Shown: piece after piece, positions 24,473-32,699 of the stretch
Layout: every line of letters begins with the position of its first letter
Numbering within the stretch: the stretch's first letter is position 1
Origin: Planctomycetota bacterium
GTDB taxonomy: Bacteria > Planctomycetota > SZUA-567 > JAFGGJ01
Direction of reading: 5' to 3'
Length of the DNA: 64,000 nt
Assembly: GCA_016930595.1 (NCBI GenBank)
Contig: JAFGGJ010000054.1
Coordinates: 1-64,000 of the forward strand
Notes under the pieces: generated by a model
What the model saw: the letters and a program-made list of their open reading frames with translations, nothing else
What the model was told of the DNA's origin: nothing
Database searches by the model: none
Position numbers and translations under genes: made by a program

Positions 24473-26425
24473 ATGTCATCCGAGAGGGGCACGTGGGGAT
24501 CGCAATGGGGCTTTATCCTGGCCGCCATAGGTTCGGCGATAGGGCTGGGGAACATATGGCGTTTCCCGTACCTGGCTTATACGTACGGCGGAGCGGTGTT
24601 TCTGATACCGTATCTCCTGGCGCTCGTGGTGGTCGGCTTGCCGCTGCTGATGCTGGAATTCGGCATAGGGCATCACATGAGGGCATCGGCGCCGCTGGCA
24701 TTCCGCAAGATCGGCAGGAATTTCGGATGGCTGGGATGGTGGGCGGTAACATTCGTGATGTTCGGCATAGTCATATACTACGCGGTGGTGATAGCTTGGT
24801 GCGTGGATTACCTGGTGTTGTCTTTCGGGAAACTGTGGGGAGCAGACCCGAGCACCTTCTTCGACCAGAAGTTCCTGAAGCTAACGACCCCGGGGCCGGT
24901 ACCCGGAGAGGAATTCAAATTCGGCGGGATGGCGTGGTGGGTACTTATCGGGCTTGCAGTAGTATGGGCGGCGAACTGGGTAATCACGGTAAGAGACGTG
25001 CAGAAGGGGATTGAAAAGGCAAACAGGATATTCATGCCGCTGCTGCTTGGGATAACGGCGTTCCTGGTCTTCTGGTCACTGGTCTTTTTTGACGGGGCAT
25101 GGAAAGGGGTGGGCCTCTACCTGTGGCCCGGCAAGGAAGACTGGGCGAAGCTGGGGGATCCGACGATATGGACGGCGGCATTCGGCCAGATATTCTTCTC
25201 GCTTTCCGTCGGGTTCGGCATCATGATAGCGTATGCAAGCTACCTGCCGCGCGACGCAAAAGTCACGCGCGGGGCCGTGCTGACGGCGCTGGGCAACAGC
25301 GGGTTCTCGATGTTTGCCGCGCTGGCGGTATTTGCCACTATAGGTTTTGTCGCCAACAGCTACGGGGTGGGCGTCAGGGAACTGGAAACGACCCGGATAG
25401 TGAGGCTGAAAAACGATGCCGCCGGCGACCGCCTGAAAGCACGCATGCCGGAGGTTCTGGCTGGAAAGCTGAGCATCGGCGTACCCGAATCCAGAGCGGC
25501 CGAAGTTGCAGCCGAAGCGGGCATAGACGGGGATTCCTTCGCCGCCGGCACCGAGAAAATGCCGGTGAAGCTGGCGGGGCCCGGCTTGGTGTTCAAGACT
25601 TATCCCATCACACTGAACCAGATCCCCGGGGGGAGCGTATTCGGGATATTGTTCTTCGCCGCGCTGATCGTGGCCGGGCTGTCGAGTTCCGTGTCGATAA
25701 TAGAAGCTTTCAGTTCGGCGCTGACGGACCATTTCAAGATAACGCGCGGCCAGGCGGCGACTGGGCTGTGCGCCGTGGCGTTCCTGGGCGGCATACCTTT
25801 TGCGACGGGGAGCGGCCTGCACCTGCTGTCGGTGGTGGATCATTTCCTGAACAGCTACGGGCTGATAACGGTGGGGATAATGGAGAGCATAATCGTGGGG
25901 TGGTTCTTCACGGCGAGGAAACTCCGGTCACACATCGGAGAAGCCAGGGACATGCGGATATCGCACATAGCCGACGTGGGCATGCGCGCGGCCCTGAGCG
26001 CGGTACTGGCGCTCACGTGGTACGGCCTGGCGAAATCGGCGCAGAGCGCAGGAACGGCACACCAGGTGGGTTCGACCATAGCCATGCTGCTGGTGCTGGG
26101 TACGATATTCCTGTTATGGCTTGACGAACACTGGCTGGACTTCGACGTGAAGTTCATAATCCCCGCGCTGCTGCTGTTCATACTCAACAACTCGCTGGTG
26201 GAAGAGTTCCGGACGCAGGACAACGGGGGCTACTTTGAAGGCTACAAGGCCGGGTTTGTGATGATCGGGGTATTCTGGATAATCATAACGGTACTGATAG
26301 CGCTGGTAATGGAACAGGTAAGCACGTGGCGTCAAAGGCACCCGCAAATGAAAGACCTTTTGTCCGGCAGCACATCGCCGGATGAAACAGCGGGAACAGA
26401 ACATCAGGAAGAAGGCGAGCATTGA
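24473..26425 (+). CDS. Sodium-dependent transporter, NSS/SNF family
   Basis: A 650-residue LeuT-fold secondary transporter for amino acids or related amines. The N-terminus has the family signature WGSQWGFILAAIGSAIGLGN followed by IWRFPYLAYTYGGAVFLIPY (sodium and substrate sites in TM1). About twelve membrane spans are visible. An insertion of about 65 residues (ELETTRIVRLKNDAAG ... GTEKMPVKLAGPG) lies in the extracellular loop equivalent to EL4 of LeuT, making the protein longer than usual. It is followed by the DUF502 gene after two bases, probably in the same operon. Confidence 0.93.
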   Translation: MSSERGTWGSQWGFILAAIGSAIGLGNIWRFPYLAYTYGGAVFLIPYLLALVVVGLPLLMLEFGIGHHMRASAPLAFRKIGRNFGWLGWWAVTFVMFGIVIYYAVVIAWCVDYLVLSFGKLWGADPSTFFDQKFLKLTTPGPVPGEEFKFGGMAWWVLIGLAVVWAANWVITVRDVQKGIEKANRIFMPLLLGITAFLVFWSLVFFDGAWKGVGLYLWPGKEDWAKLGDPTIWTAAFGQIFFSLSVGFGIMIAYASYLPRDAKVTRGAVLTALGNSGFSMFAALAVFATIGFVANSYGVGVRELETTRIVRLKNDAAGDRLKARMPEVLAGKLSIGVPESRAAEVAAEAGIDGDSFAAGTEKMPVKLAGPGLVFKTYPITLNQIPGGSVFGILFFAALIVAGLSSSVSIIEAFSSALTDHFKITRGQAATGLCAVAFLGGIPFATGSGLHLLSVVDHFLNSYGLITVGIMESIIVGWFFTARKLRSHIGEARDMRISHIADVGMRAALSAVLALTWYGLAKSAQSAGTAHQVGSTIAMLLVLGTIFLLWLDEHWLDFDVKFIIPALLLFILNNSLVEEFRTQDNGGYFEGYKAGFVMIGVFWIIITVLIALVMEQVSTWRQRHPQMKDLLSGSTSPDETAGTEHQEEGEH

Positions 26426-26427
26426 CA

Positions 26428-27279
26428 ATGTGGAACAGAATATACGGATCGATAAAGCGTAATCTTGCCGCCGGGCTCGTGGTCATAATCCCGATAGTAT
26501 TGACGGCATGGGTGGTTTATGCCGTATACGTTGCGGTGGACGCTCCACTCAGAGCCATATTTGAAGACCCCGGAGACGAAACAGGGGCGATACCGGCAAT
26601 AGCAAGGTTTCTGAAGGTGGCGGCGGGAGGCAGAGATCTCAGCTTCATGGCGAAACCGGGCGTGGGCATCGTGCTTGTCTTCACCCTGTTGTTCATGATA
26701 GGTTTTCTGGCAAGAACGCTCGTCGGAAAATTCTTTGTGGGCATGGGAGACACGGTACTGGGCCATATACCGTTTGTGAAAACGCTGTACGTGTCGACAA
26801 AGCAGCTGCTGTCGGCGCTGCTGGGAGGTTCGGAATCGCCGTTCAGGGAAGTAGTGCTGGTGGAATACCCCAAGAAGAACTCCTACGTACTCGGTTTCCT
26901 GGCGTCCAAGGGGAAGGGCGAGCTCGCCGTGATAAACGCTGAGCCGGTGCTGAACATATTCATTCCCACAACACCGAACCCAACCAGCGGTTACCTTGTG
27001 CTGGTGCCGGAAAGCCGCGTGAAGAAACTGAACATGTCGGTCGAAAACGCCGTGAAGTTCATCATATCGAGCGGAATAGTCGCGGATCCAACGGCCAAGG
27101 AACCGACGGTGTTTGAGACGCCGACTACCAAGTTCTCGCTTCCGGACAATGCGCCCCGGGTGCACCCCGACATCAAGGAACTGACCGAAGCAATAGAAAT
27201 GGACGCCAAACGGCTGGCAGCAAAGAAGGATGTCGAGGATAAGAAACAACAAGACAGGGAAGACGACGACGACGAGTAA
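26428..27279 (+). CDS. DUF502 family membrane protein
   Basis: A 283-residue DUF502 protein. It has two N-terminal membrane spans (AAGLVVIIPIVLTAWVVYAVYV and PGVGIVLVFTLLFMIGFLA) and the family block VKTLYVSTKQLLSALLGG, then EVVLVEYPKKNSYVLGFLAS and IFIPTTPNPTSGYLVLVPES. The C-terminal 60 residues are charged and acidic, ending EDDDDE. Molecular role unknown. ATG 26428 is preferred over the TTG at 26422, which overlaps the transporter stop. Confidence 0.88.
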   Translation: MWNRIYGSIKRNLAAGLVVIIPIVLTAWVVYAVYVAVDAPLRAIFEDPGDETGAIPAIARFLKVAAGGRDLSFMAKPGVGIVLVFTLLFMIGFLARTLVGKFFVGMGDTVLGHIPFVKTLYVSTKQLLSALLGGSESPFREVVLVEYPKKNSYVLGFLASKGKGELAVINAEPVLNIFIPTTPNPTSGYLVLVPESRVKKLNMSVENAVKFIISSGIVADPTAKEPTVFETPTTKFSLPDNAPRVHPDIKELTEAIEMDAKRLAAKKDVEDKKQQDREDDDDE

Positions 27280-27396
27280 GCCGCCGAGCAACAGCATGGA
27301 GCAGACACAATCCGCATACCGGAGCATTGCCGGCAAACGGAACTCACCGGCTACAGCATGCAGCCGCCCTGACGTTACGGTAGCGAGGCCTGTACC

Positions 27397-28863
27397 ATGC
27401 GCGGGAAGCTGAGACACCTGATACCGGTTCTGAGCTACCTGGGGGCCATGTGCTGGTTCTTTGCGGCGGTGGTGCTGATCCCTATAGTGGTCGACCTCTG
27501 TTACGGCGGCGGACATGCCGTTCCCTTTCTGATAACGGCCGGGGTATTCGGGCTGGCCGGGCTTGCGATGGTCCGGAAACCCAACTTCCAGCCTTTGACC
27601 ACGCGGCAGGCGATGCTGGCGTGCTCCCTGGGCTGGATAATAGTGTCAGCAATATCGGCACTGCCGCTTACGCTGGGACTGGGCATAAGCTACCTGGACG
27701 GCGTATTCGAAGCCGTATCCGGCTATACGACGACCGGCATAACCATGTTGACGGGGCTGAACGAAATGCCCCGTGGAGTGCTTTTCTGGCGGGCGTTGAT
27801 GCAGTGGCTGGGAGGGCTCGGGATACTTTCATTCTTTATGCTGGTAGTCTTTGCGGGAGGGACGCCCCATTCCCTGATGGGGGCCGAAGCTCACAAGATA
27901 GGAAGTCCGCAGCCCAACCCCAGCATCTGGAAGACACTGCGCATCCTGTGGGTAGTATACGCCATACTGACCGGAGCATGTATCGTTTCGCTGCTGGTAT
28001 GCGGACTGTCTTTTTATGATGCCGTGTATCATTCATTTACCGGGCTGTCTACGGGAGGATATTCGCCGTACGACGAAAGCATAGGCTGGTACCGGCAGGC
28101 GGGATACAATTACCGTGCGATAGAGTACGTGGTAACGTTCTTCATGTTGCTCGGAGGAATGAATTTCATTGTACACTACAGGGTACTGACCGGCGGCGTG
28201 CGCGCGCTGTGGGACAATTTCGAGGTGCGGCTGTGGTGGCTCATACTGGCATCGTGCATCGGCCTGACCATGGCCAGCCATTTTCTAAAACACGGCGTCA
28301 GCGGCTATGAAGAGACTTTCCGGAATTCGGCCTTCACGGTGGTTTCGATCGGGACGACAACGGGATTCGGCACAGTCGATATAGGAGGAGTATACTTCGG
28401 CGCCCTGGCACAGCAGGTCTTCCTGATACTGATGGTGGTCGGAGGATGCGTCGGTTCAACGGGGGGCGGCATAAAAGTACTGCGAATCGGTATCCTGTAC
28501 GAAGCGTTAAAACGGCAGGTGGGACGGGTGATACTGAGAAAATCGGCAACGAACGTAGTTGTTATCGATCACGAGATCGTAGACTCCGAAGAGATACGGC
28601 GGGTGGCGACGCTGTTTTTCGGATGGATGCTGCTCCTTGGCATAGGCGGCATGATAACGGCGGCATTCAGCCACCACGAGGCACTGCAGGCGTTCTCAGG
28701 CTCGTTTTCGGCGCTGGGGAACATAGGACCGTGCTACATAGCCACTCCGGAGATGAACCAACTGCATTACGCGGTGAAAATCACTTATATCATCCAGATG
28801 CTGGCAGGGAGGCTCGAACTGCTGCCCGTATTGATGCTGTTATCCCCCAGGACATGGAGGTAG
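27397..28863 (+). CDS. trkH: Potassium uptake protein TrkH
   Basis: A 488-residue K+ channel-like subunit of the Trk/Ktr system. The four selectivity-filter loops are identifiable: SGYTTTGIT, TGLSTGGYS, GTTTGFGT and SALGNIGP. GGCVGSTGGGIKVLR after the third repeat is also typical. It forms a complex with the RCK protein encoded directly downstream (5-bp gap), which gates it by nucleotide binding. The 117-bp region upstream shows no clear promoter. Confidence 0.96.
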   Translation: MRGKLRHLIPVLSYLGAMCWFFAAVVLIPIVVDLCYGGGHAVPFLITAGVFGLAGLAMVRKPNFQPLTTRQAMLACSLGWIIVSAISALPLTLGLGISYLDGVFEAVSGYTTTGITMLTGLNEMPRGVLFWRALMQWLGGLGILSFFMLVVFAGGTPHSLMGAEAHKIGSPQPNPSIWKTLRILWVVYAILTGACIVSLLVCGLSFYDAVYHSFTGLSTGGYSPYDESIGWYRQAGYNYRAIEYVVTFFMLLGGMNFIVHYRVLTGGVRALWDNFEVRLWWLILASCIGLTMASHFLKHGVSGYEETFRNSAFTVVSIGTTTGFGTVDIGGVYFGALAQQVFLILMVVGGCVGSTGGGIKVLRIGILYEALKRQVGRVILRKSATNVVVIDHEIVDSEEIRRVATLFFGWMLLLGIGGMITAAFSHHEALQAFSGSFSALGNIGPCYIATPEMNQLHYAVKITYIIQMLAGRLELLPVLMLLSPRTWR

Positions 28864-28868
28864 AAGTC

Positions 28869-29555
28869 ATGTACGTGATCATATGCGGCGCAGGAGAACT
28901 CGGCGGAGCGCTTGCGATAAGGCTTGCCGAAGCAAAACACACGGTCGTATGCATCGAGAGTTCACGGGAAAGATCGGAACATCTGTACGCCCGGTACGGC
29001 ATCACGACGCATACCGGGAGCGCAACCGACATAGAAATCCTGAAGGACGCCGGCATAGAGAAGTCCGACGTCGTGGTGGGCACGATGTCCGCCGACGCCG
29101 ACAACCTGGCACTGACGATACTGGCAAGACAGTTCGGGGTGAAAAGAATCATCATGCGGATGAGGGATCCCGCGTACGAAACAGCGTACCGTTCCGCAGG
29201 GGCCACACGGCTGGTAAGCCTTGTCGACCTCGTCCTGGGGCAACTGCTGCTGGAAATAGAACAGCCGGACCTGCGCGCGGTAGCCACTTTCGGCGGAGGC
29301 AAGGCATCGATACTGATACTGACCATATCGGAAGACTGGTGTAAGAGCGGGACAACGGTCGCCGAGGTCGCCGCGTCGAAAGACTTTCCCGCACAGTGTG
29401 TGATCACCGGGATATTCCGCGAACAGGAAAACGAGTTTGTTTTCCCGCGCGGGAACAGCGAGATACGGGCGGGCGACAAGGTCTTCATGGCAGCCGCCAT
29501 GGCGGACCTCAAGCAAGCGTCCGATTTCTTCGGCGTAAATACACCAAAGAAGTGA
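28869..29555 (+). CDS. trkA: Trk system potassium uptake regulator TrkA (RCK protein)
   Basis: A 228-residue single-unit RCK protein: RCK_N Rossmann domain with VIICGAGELGGALAIRL (G-x-G-x-x-G) and the ribose-binding acidic CIESSRER, then an RCK_C domain (GTTVAEVAASKDFPAQCVI ... AGDKVFMAA). The length matches KtrA/half-length TrkA rather than the duplicated E. coli protein. GGAGG at the end of trkH serves as the RBS for the ATG at 28869. It gates the TrkH channel in response to NAD(H) or ATP/ADP. Confidence 0.95.
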   Translation: MYVIICGAGELGGALAIRLAEAKHTVVCIESSRERSEHLYARYGITTHTGSATDIEILKDAGIEKSDVVVGTMSADADNLALTILARQFGVKRIIMRMRDPAYETAYRSAGATRLVSLVDLVLGQLLLEIEQPDLRAVATFGGGKASILILTISEDWCKSGTTVAEVAASKDFPAQCVITGIFREQENEFVFPRGNSEIRAGDKVFMAAAMADLKQASDFFGVNTPKK

Positions 29556-29671
29556 TATCCGGGCACGAGCTGCAGGCGGGCGTGGGAGCAGCAACAGGAC
29601 ATCCGGCCACGCCGCACCCGCAAGGGAAATCAGCGGTCGACACGAACTTGGTATTCTGCGGCAACAATACG

Positions 29672-30784
29672 CTACACAAGGAGTTCCACATTGGCGCGTG
29701 GAACGGTTACCACCCGGTCCTCAAGCCGTATTTTCACCACCGGCACAACGGCCCCGGTATCTATGGGCTCCGGTGAAGACGGCACTTCGGCCACCACGCC
29801 GGTCAGTCCGAAGTAAGGAGGCCGGAGAAGCCTGACGCGGCCACCTGCGGCCAGCGTGAATTCCGGTTCCGCCTGTTCATCCATGGCGACATCGACAGGG
29901 ACAAGCAGTTCGGGGCGGACGGCGCCAGCCCGTATCTGGGTTCTACCGGAAAGAGCGCCGGGCCTGCCGTGAACGCTCCTGAGGACGTCCGCGGTGGCTT
30001 CGGACATCTTCATCGCGCCGAGACCTTCGGTTACGACAAGCGGGAAAGGAACATCTTCTTCGCCGGTGACGGCGGAGCCAATTTCGCTGCCCACAAAGGC
30101 GGTTAAATCCTCATCGGCAACGGAAGAACCTATAAGTCCTGCAACCCGTGAAGCAACCGCATCTCTGAGCATTTCCCCCGTGACAGGCCCCGGGTAAACC
30201 AGGATCCTGCCGTTCAGGTCGACTGGGCCGTGCGTCGCCTCGTCAAAGAGAGCGGTCCCCCAATGATCGACAAAGCACACGTCTCCCCAGCTTTCTCCGC
30301 CGACTCCAAGCACACCCTGCACAACGGCAGCGGTAGTTTCAATCAGAGCGCCTTCATTTTCCAGCACCCGGGACACGGTGCCGCCCACGAAGGCGGAGAC
30401 TTCGATGGGGTTCGGTGGCAGGCGTACGCCCAGGTTGCCGGTTACGTCAGACCAGTACTCAACGGTACCCGAAACCGGGGCCACGACCGTGGAAGTGAAA
30501 AGTCCCCAGAAAGCGGTGGTCCTGGCCAGGACATCGCCGGCGTTGACGTCCTTGCCTACCGAACAGAGAAGCCGGCTGCCAGCGGCACGAGGATCAAGGC
30601 CGAGTTGTGCCGCGATCCGGACCGGGACCACTTCGCCGGGCTGTTCGGCCCTCGCAATGACGTCTGCAGGGCCGACAACATCGCCGACTTTCACCAAGAC
30701 CTTGCCCTTAATAGGCAGGCGCCGCTCACGCCGGACTTTCAAAGCCCGTCTGACTATCAGGCCCGGGGTATAGGCTGACGGCAT
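29672..30784 (-). CDS. Uncharacterised protein with barrel-sandwich-like repeats and a C-terminal KOW-like segment
   Basis: A 370-residue soluble protein I cannot name. Several short Gly/Val-rich segments look like lipoyl/barrel-sandwich hairpins: KGKVLVKVGDVVGPADVIAR, SVGKDVNAGDVLART and STVVAPVSGTVEYW, each turning at a D-V-x-G/A-G-D. The middle (LIGSSVADEDLTAFVG, PFPLVVTEGLGAMKMS) may be an alpha/beta domain. The end, GGRVRLLRPPYFGLTGVVAEV, resembles a KOW motif. No lysine sits in a lipoylation context that I can defend. ATG 30784 has GGAG upstream; a GTG at 30808 is possible. It stands alone between trkA and an sRNA candidate. Confidence 0.6.
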   Translation of the reverse strand: MPSAYTPGLIVRRALKVRRERRLPIKGKVLVKVGDVVGPADVIARAEQPGEVVPVRIAAQLGLDPRAAGSRLLCSVGKDVNAGDVLARTTAFWGLFTSTVVAPVSGTVEYWSDVTGNLGVRLPPNPIEVSAFVGGTVSRVLENEGALIETTAAVVQGVLGVGGESWGDVCFVDHWGTALFDEATHGPVDLNGRILVYPGPVTGEMLRDAVASRVAGLIGSSVADEDLTAFVGSEIGSAVTGEEDVPFPLVVTEGLGAMKMSEATADVLRSVHGRPGALSGRTQIRAGAVRPELLVPVDVAMDEQAEPEFTLAAGGRVRLLRPPYFGLTGVVAEVPSSPEPIDTGAVVPVVKIRLEDRVVTVPRANVELLV

Positions 30785-30891
30785 GGCATCTCCATAACAT
30801 CGGTCCACAGAATTATATGCAATGGGCGTTCCCGGTCAAACCGGGGATGGAAAGCCGATAACATAAATCATCAAAAAGACCAGCAAAATAC

Positions 30892-30919
30892 TTGACAAGG
30901 GGCTCCCGGGAAGTAAACT
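30892..30919 (+). promoter_or_regulatory. Promoter of the intergenic sRNA candidate
   Basis: TTGACA (30892-30897), 16-bp spacer, TAAACT (30914-30919). No rightward gene follows before the convergent terminus of 31070-31903. Confidence 0.55.
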
Positions 30920-30925
30920 CCTTAA

Positions 30926-31019
30926 CAAGGAAGCTCAGGCGCCGTAAGGCGCCGCACTAAAAAGCCCACCCACCCCACCCGAGGGTGCCGGGGATCATCT
31001 CCGGCGCCCTCCTTTTTTT
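30926..31019 (+). ncRNA. Candidate trans-acting small RNA with C-rich loop
   Basis: About 94 nt bounded by a promoter and a strong terminator. It has a 5' hairpin (GGCGCC 30938-30943, loop GTAA, GGCGCC 30948-30953), a single-stranded A-then-C-rich stretch (30958-30980, including CCCACCCACCCCACCC) and the terminator hairpin. It contains no convincing open frame. C-rich unpaired motifs in known small RNAs pair with G-rich Shine-Dalgarno sites, which suggests a translational regulator. It does not match any housekeeping RNA I can recall. Confidence 0.6.
30981..31019 (+). terminator. Rho-independent terminator of the sRNA candidate
   Basis: An 11-bp stem (30981-30991 / 31001-31011, one G-T pair), 9-nt loop and a run of seven Ts (31013-31019). 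Confidence 0.92.
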
Positions 31020-31069
31020 AACCGGCGGGGAGAAGAGCACATTACGGACGAGTGTGCCGGGAAAGGGGA

Positions 31070-31903
31070 TCAGGCTTCAAGAGTCTTCTTGCTGCGGGTC
31101 TTCTGCAATTCGAGGGCTGCGCTGCGGCGTTCAAGAGCGGCCCGTGATATTTCAATGATTTCCCTGGCCTCGTCGGGCGTGGTTGTGCCGACGGCAACCA
31201 TATCGCATTCCCTGACGGTACTCCAGACGAACGACAGGCCGACAATGGGATCGAGGCGGCCGGCAGCAAGCGGTTTTATGGTAAGCACCGGATGCCTGGC
31301 GCCGGTAATGACGCGCAGGGCCCAGTCTATTTCGATCTGCATGAGAAAACCGGCGGCGTTGTATATCTGGACATACGTGGCAACATCGGCGTTCGTTGAG
31401 TCCGCATAGACGACGGATTCCGGGGCATGTGTGGACAGGCCCGGCACAAGACCCCGTTCGCGTATCAGCTTAGTGTAGACATCCAGGTTTCTGATGGTCT
31501 TGTGCATCTTGTCCAGAAGAGCATCTGTGGTGCACTGGTGGGGCATGCAGATATGACCGCCGAGCGACTTTACAAGGTCGATGGCTGCTTCAGGTTCCAT
31601 ATCGTCGGCGTCGGGAAGGATCTTCCAGTTGGGAGTCCAGATGCGGTACGTGGAGCGCCCCGCGCGCTGTTCAGCTTCATCGAGTGATTCGGCCATCAGA
31701 GGGTTACAGGGGGCGATAATCGTATCGATGCCGTTTTCCAGGAACACGACGAGGATGTCCGCTATACGTTCGCGGGTCTGGTGCTGCTTGATGAAATTGC
31801 TTCTGGCGCTTGTCCAATGTGAAAAGCCGAGAAACCAGTTGCTTCCGATCACCAGGCGGGACAAAGACAGACCGCCGACTTCGGTCCTGGGGAAAGAATC
31901 CAT
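31070..31903 (-). CDS. Aldo/keto-reductase-like TIM-barrel protein, uncharacterised
   Basis: A 277-residue protein. LSLSRLVIGSNWFLGFSHW near the start and the pattern of alternating beta-alpha units (LENGIDTIIAP, LVKSLGGHICMPH, PVLTIKPLAAGRLDP, CDMVAVGTTTPDEAREII) resemble aldo/keto reductases, where the last block corresponds to the NADPH-binding 'vGt.s.e.v.e.i' strand. The usual catalytic Asp-Tyr-Lys-His set is not evident, so enzymatic activity is uncertain. The ATG at 31903 follows GAGGAGG. A divergent family member is the best description. Confidence 0.55.
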   Translation of the reverse strand: MDSFPRTEVGGLSLSRLVIGSNWFLGFSHWTSARSNFIKQHQTRERIADILVVFLENGIDTIIAPCNPLMAESLDEAEQRAGRSTYRIWTPNWKILPDADDMEPEAAIDLVKSLGGHICMPHQCTTDALLDKMHKTIRNLDVYTKLIRERGLVPGLSTHAPESVVYADSTNADVATYVQIYNAAGFLMQIEIDWALRVITGARHPVLTIKPLAAGRLDPIVGLSFVWSTVRECDMVAVGTTTPDEAREIIEISRAALERRSAALELQKTRSKKTLEA

Positions 31904-31995
31904 GGAATGCCTCCTCTGCACGAGAGCGGCGATATTGTTGCGCCGGGGCATCGCGTGTCAAGGAGGGAGGCCCGGATTATCCCTGAAGTGCGGAC

Positions 31996-32541
31996 TCAGC
32001 CGCCGAGGGCCGAGTTCAGGCCGTTGATCATCCCCATAATGTAAGGATGGTGAAGCTGCAGGGTGGCGCCGAGCCTGACGATGCCGGTCTCGATTTTCTC
32101 TTCGGCAAACCCAAGTTCTTCAGCCAGCGACTTGGAGGATTCCGACAGATCCTTCATCACAACATGCTGAATACCCTCTGCGGCAGCGGACTGCTGAACA
32201 ATGGCCCTGAGCTCATCGGCATCCAGCCATACCCCGCCGCAGCCGGCACAGATATCGATCATGGGGCCGTCCCCGCCGTGGCGCACTTCCACGGTCTGGG
32301 AGCCGCAATGAGGACAGACGACTTCGGAAATACGGCCTTTGAACCGGTCGGCTTCCCGCCAGAGAACGTGGTCATCCAGGTCGGCGCCCTTGACGGCGCT
32401 TTTCACGATGGCCGCCAATTCGCCGCTGTCGAGCCAGACGCCCCTGCAGTCCGGACAGCAATCGATCGTGACATCGCCGACTTTTTCGGACTGCATTACG
32501 GTGCCGCAGCGGAGGCAGTTCAGACGCCTGTCATCGTTCAT
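31996..32541 (-). CDS. Protein with two TFIIB-type zinc ribbons
   Basis: A 181-residue protein with two zf-TFIIB domains: CLRCGTVMQ ... CCPDCRGVWLDSGELAAIV (residues 8-50) and CPHCGSQTVEV ... CAGCGGVWLDADELRAIV (about 76-118). The C-x-C-x-G-x-W-L-D-x-x-E-L pattern is diagnostic. The C-terminal 60 residues are helical with no known match. Many bacterial proteins of this type exist; none has a settled function that I can cite. The ATG follows GGGAGGAA, with 92 bp to the neighbouring leftward gene. Confidence 0.86.
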   Translation of the reverse strand: MNDDRRLNCLRCGTVMQSEKVGDVTIDCCPDCRGVWLDSGELAAIVKSAVKGADLDDHVLWREADRFKGRISEVVCPHCGSQTVEVRHGGDGPMIDICAGCGGVWLDADELRAIVQQSAAAEGIQHVVMKDLSESSKSLAEELGFAEEKIETGIVRLGATLQLHHPYIMGMINGLNSALGG

Positions 32542-32699
32542 GGCTTTCCTCCCGCGAAAGGATTCGAAGGACTCGCACATGAGTTTACCACAGGAAGTGG
32601 GTGCTACCACTGAAGATATGGAGAACAATGACCGATAATTTCCCCAGATAACACCCTAACCTCAAGGGTCGGGGTGAACAGGCGCATTGGGGAGACAGT

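Larger units (their letters stand above)
30785..31069. other. Intergenic region holding a promoter, an sRNA candidate and a terminator
   Basis: A 285-bp gap between two leftward genes (29672-30784 and 31070-31903). The rightward sRNA unit occupies 30892-31019; the rest shows nothing further that I can support. Confidence 0.5.
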
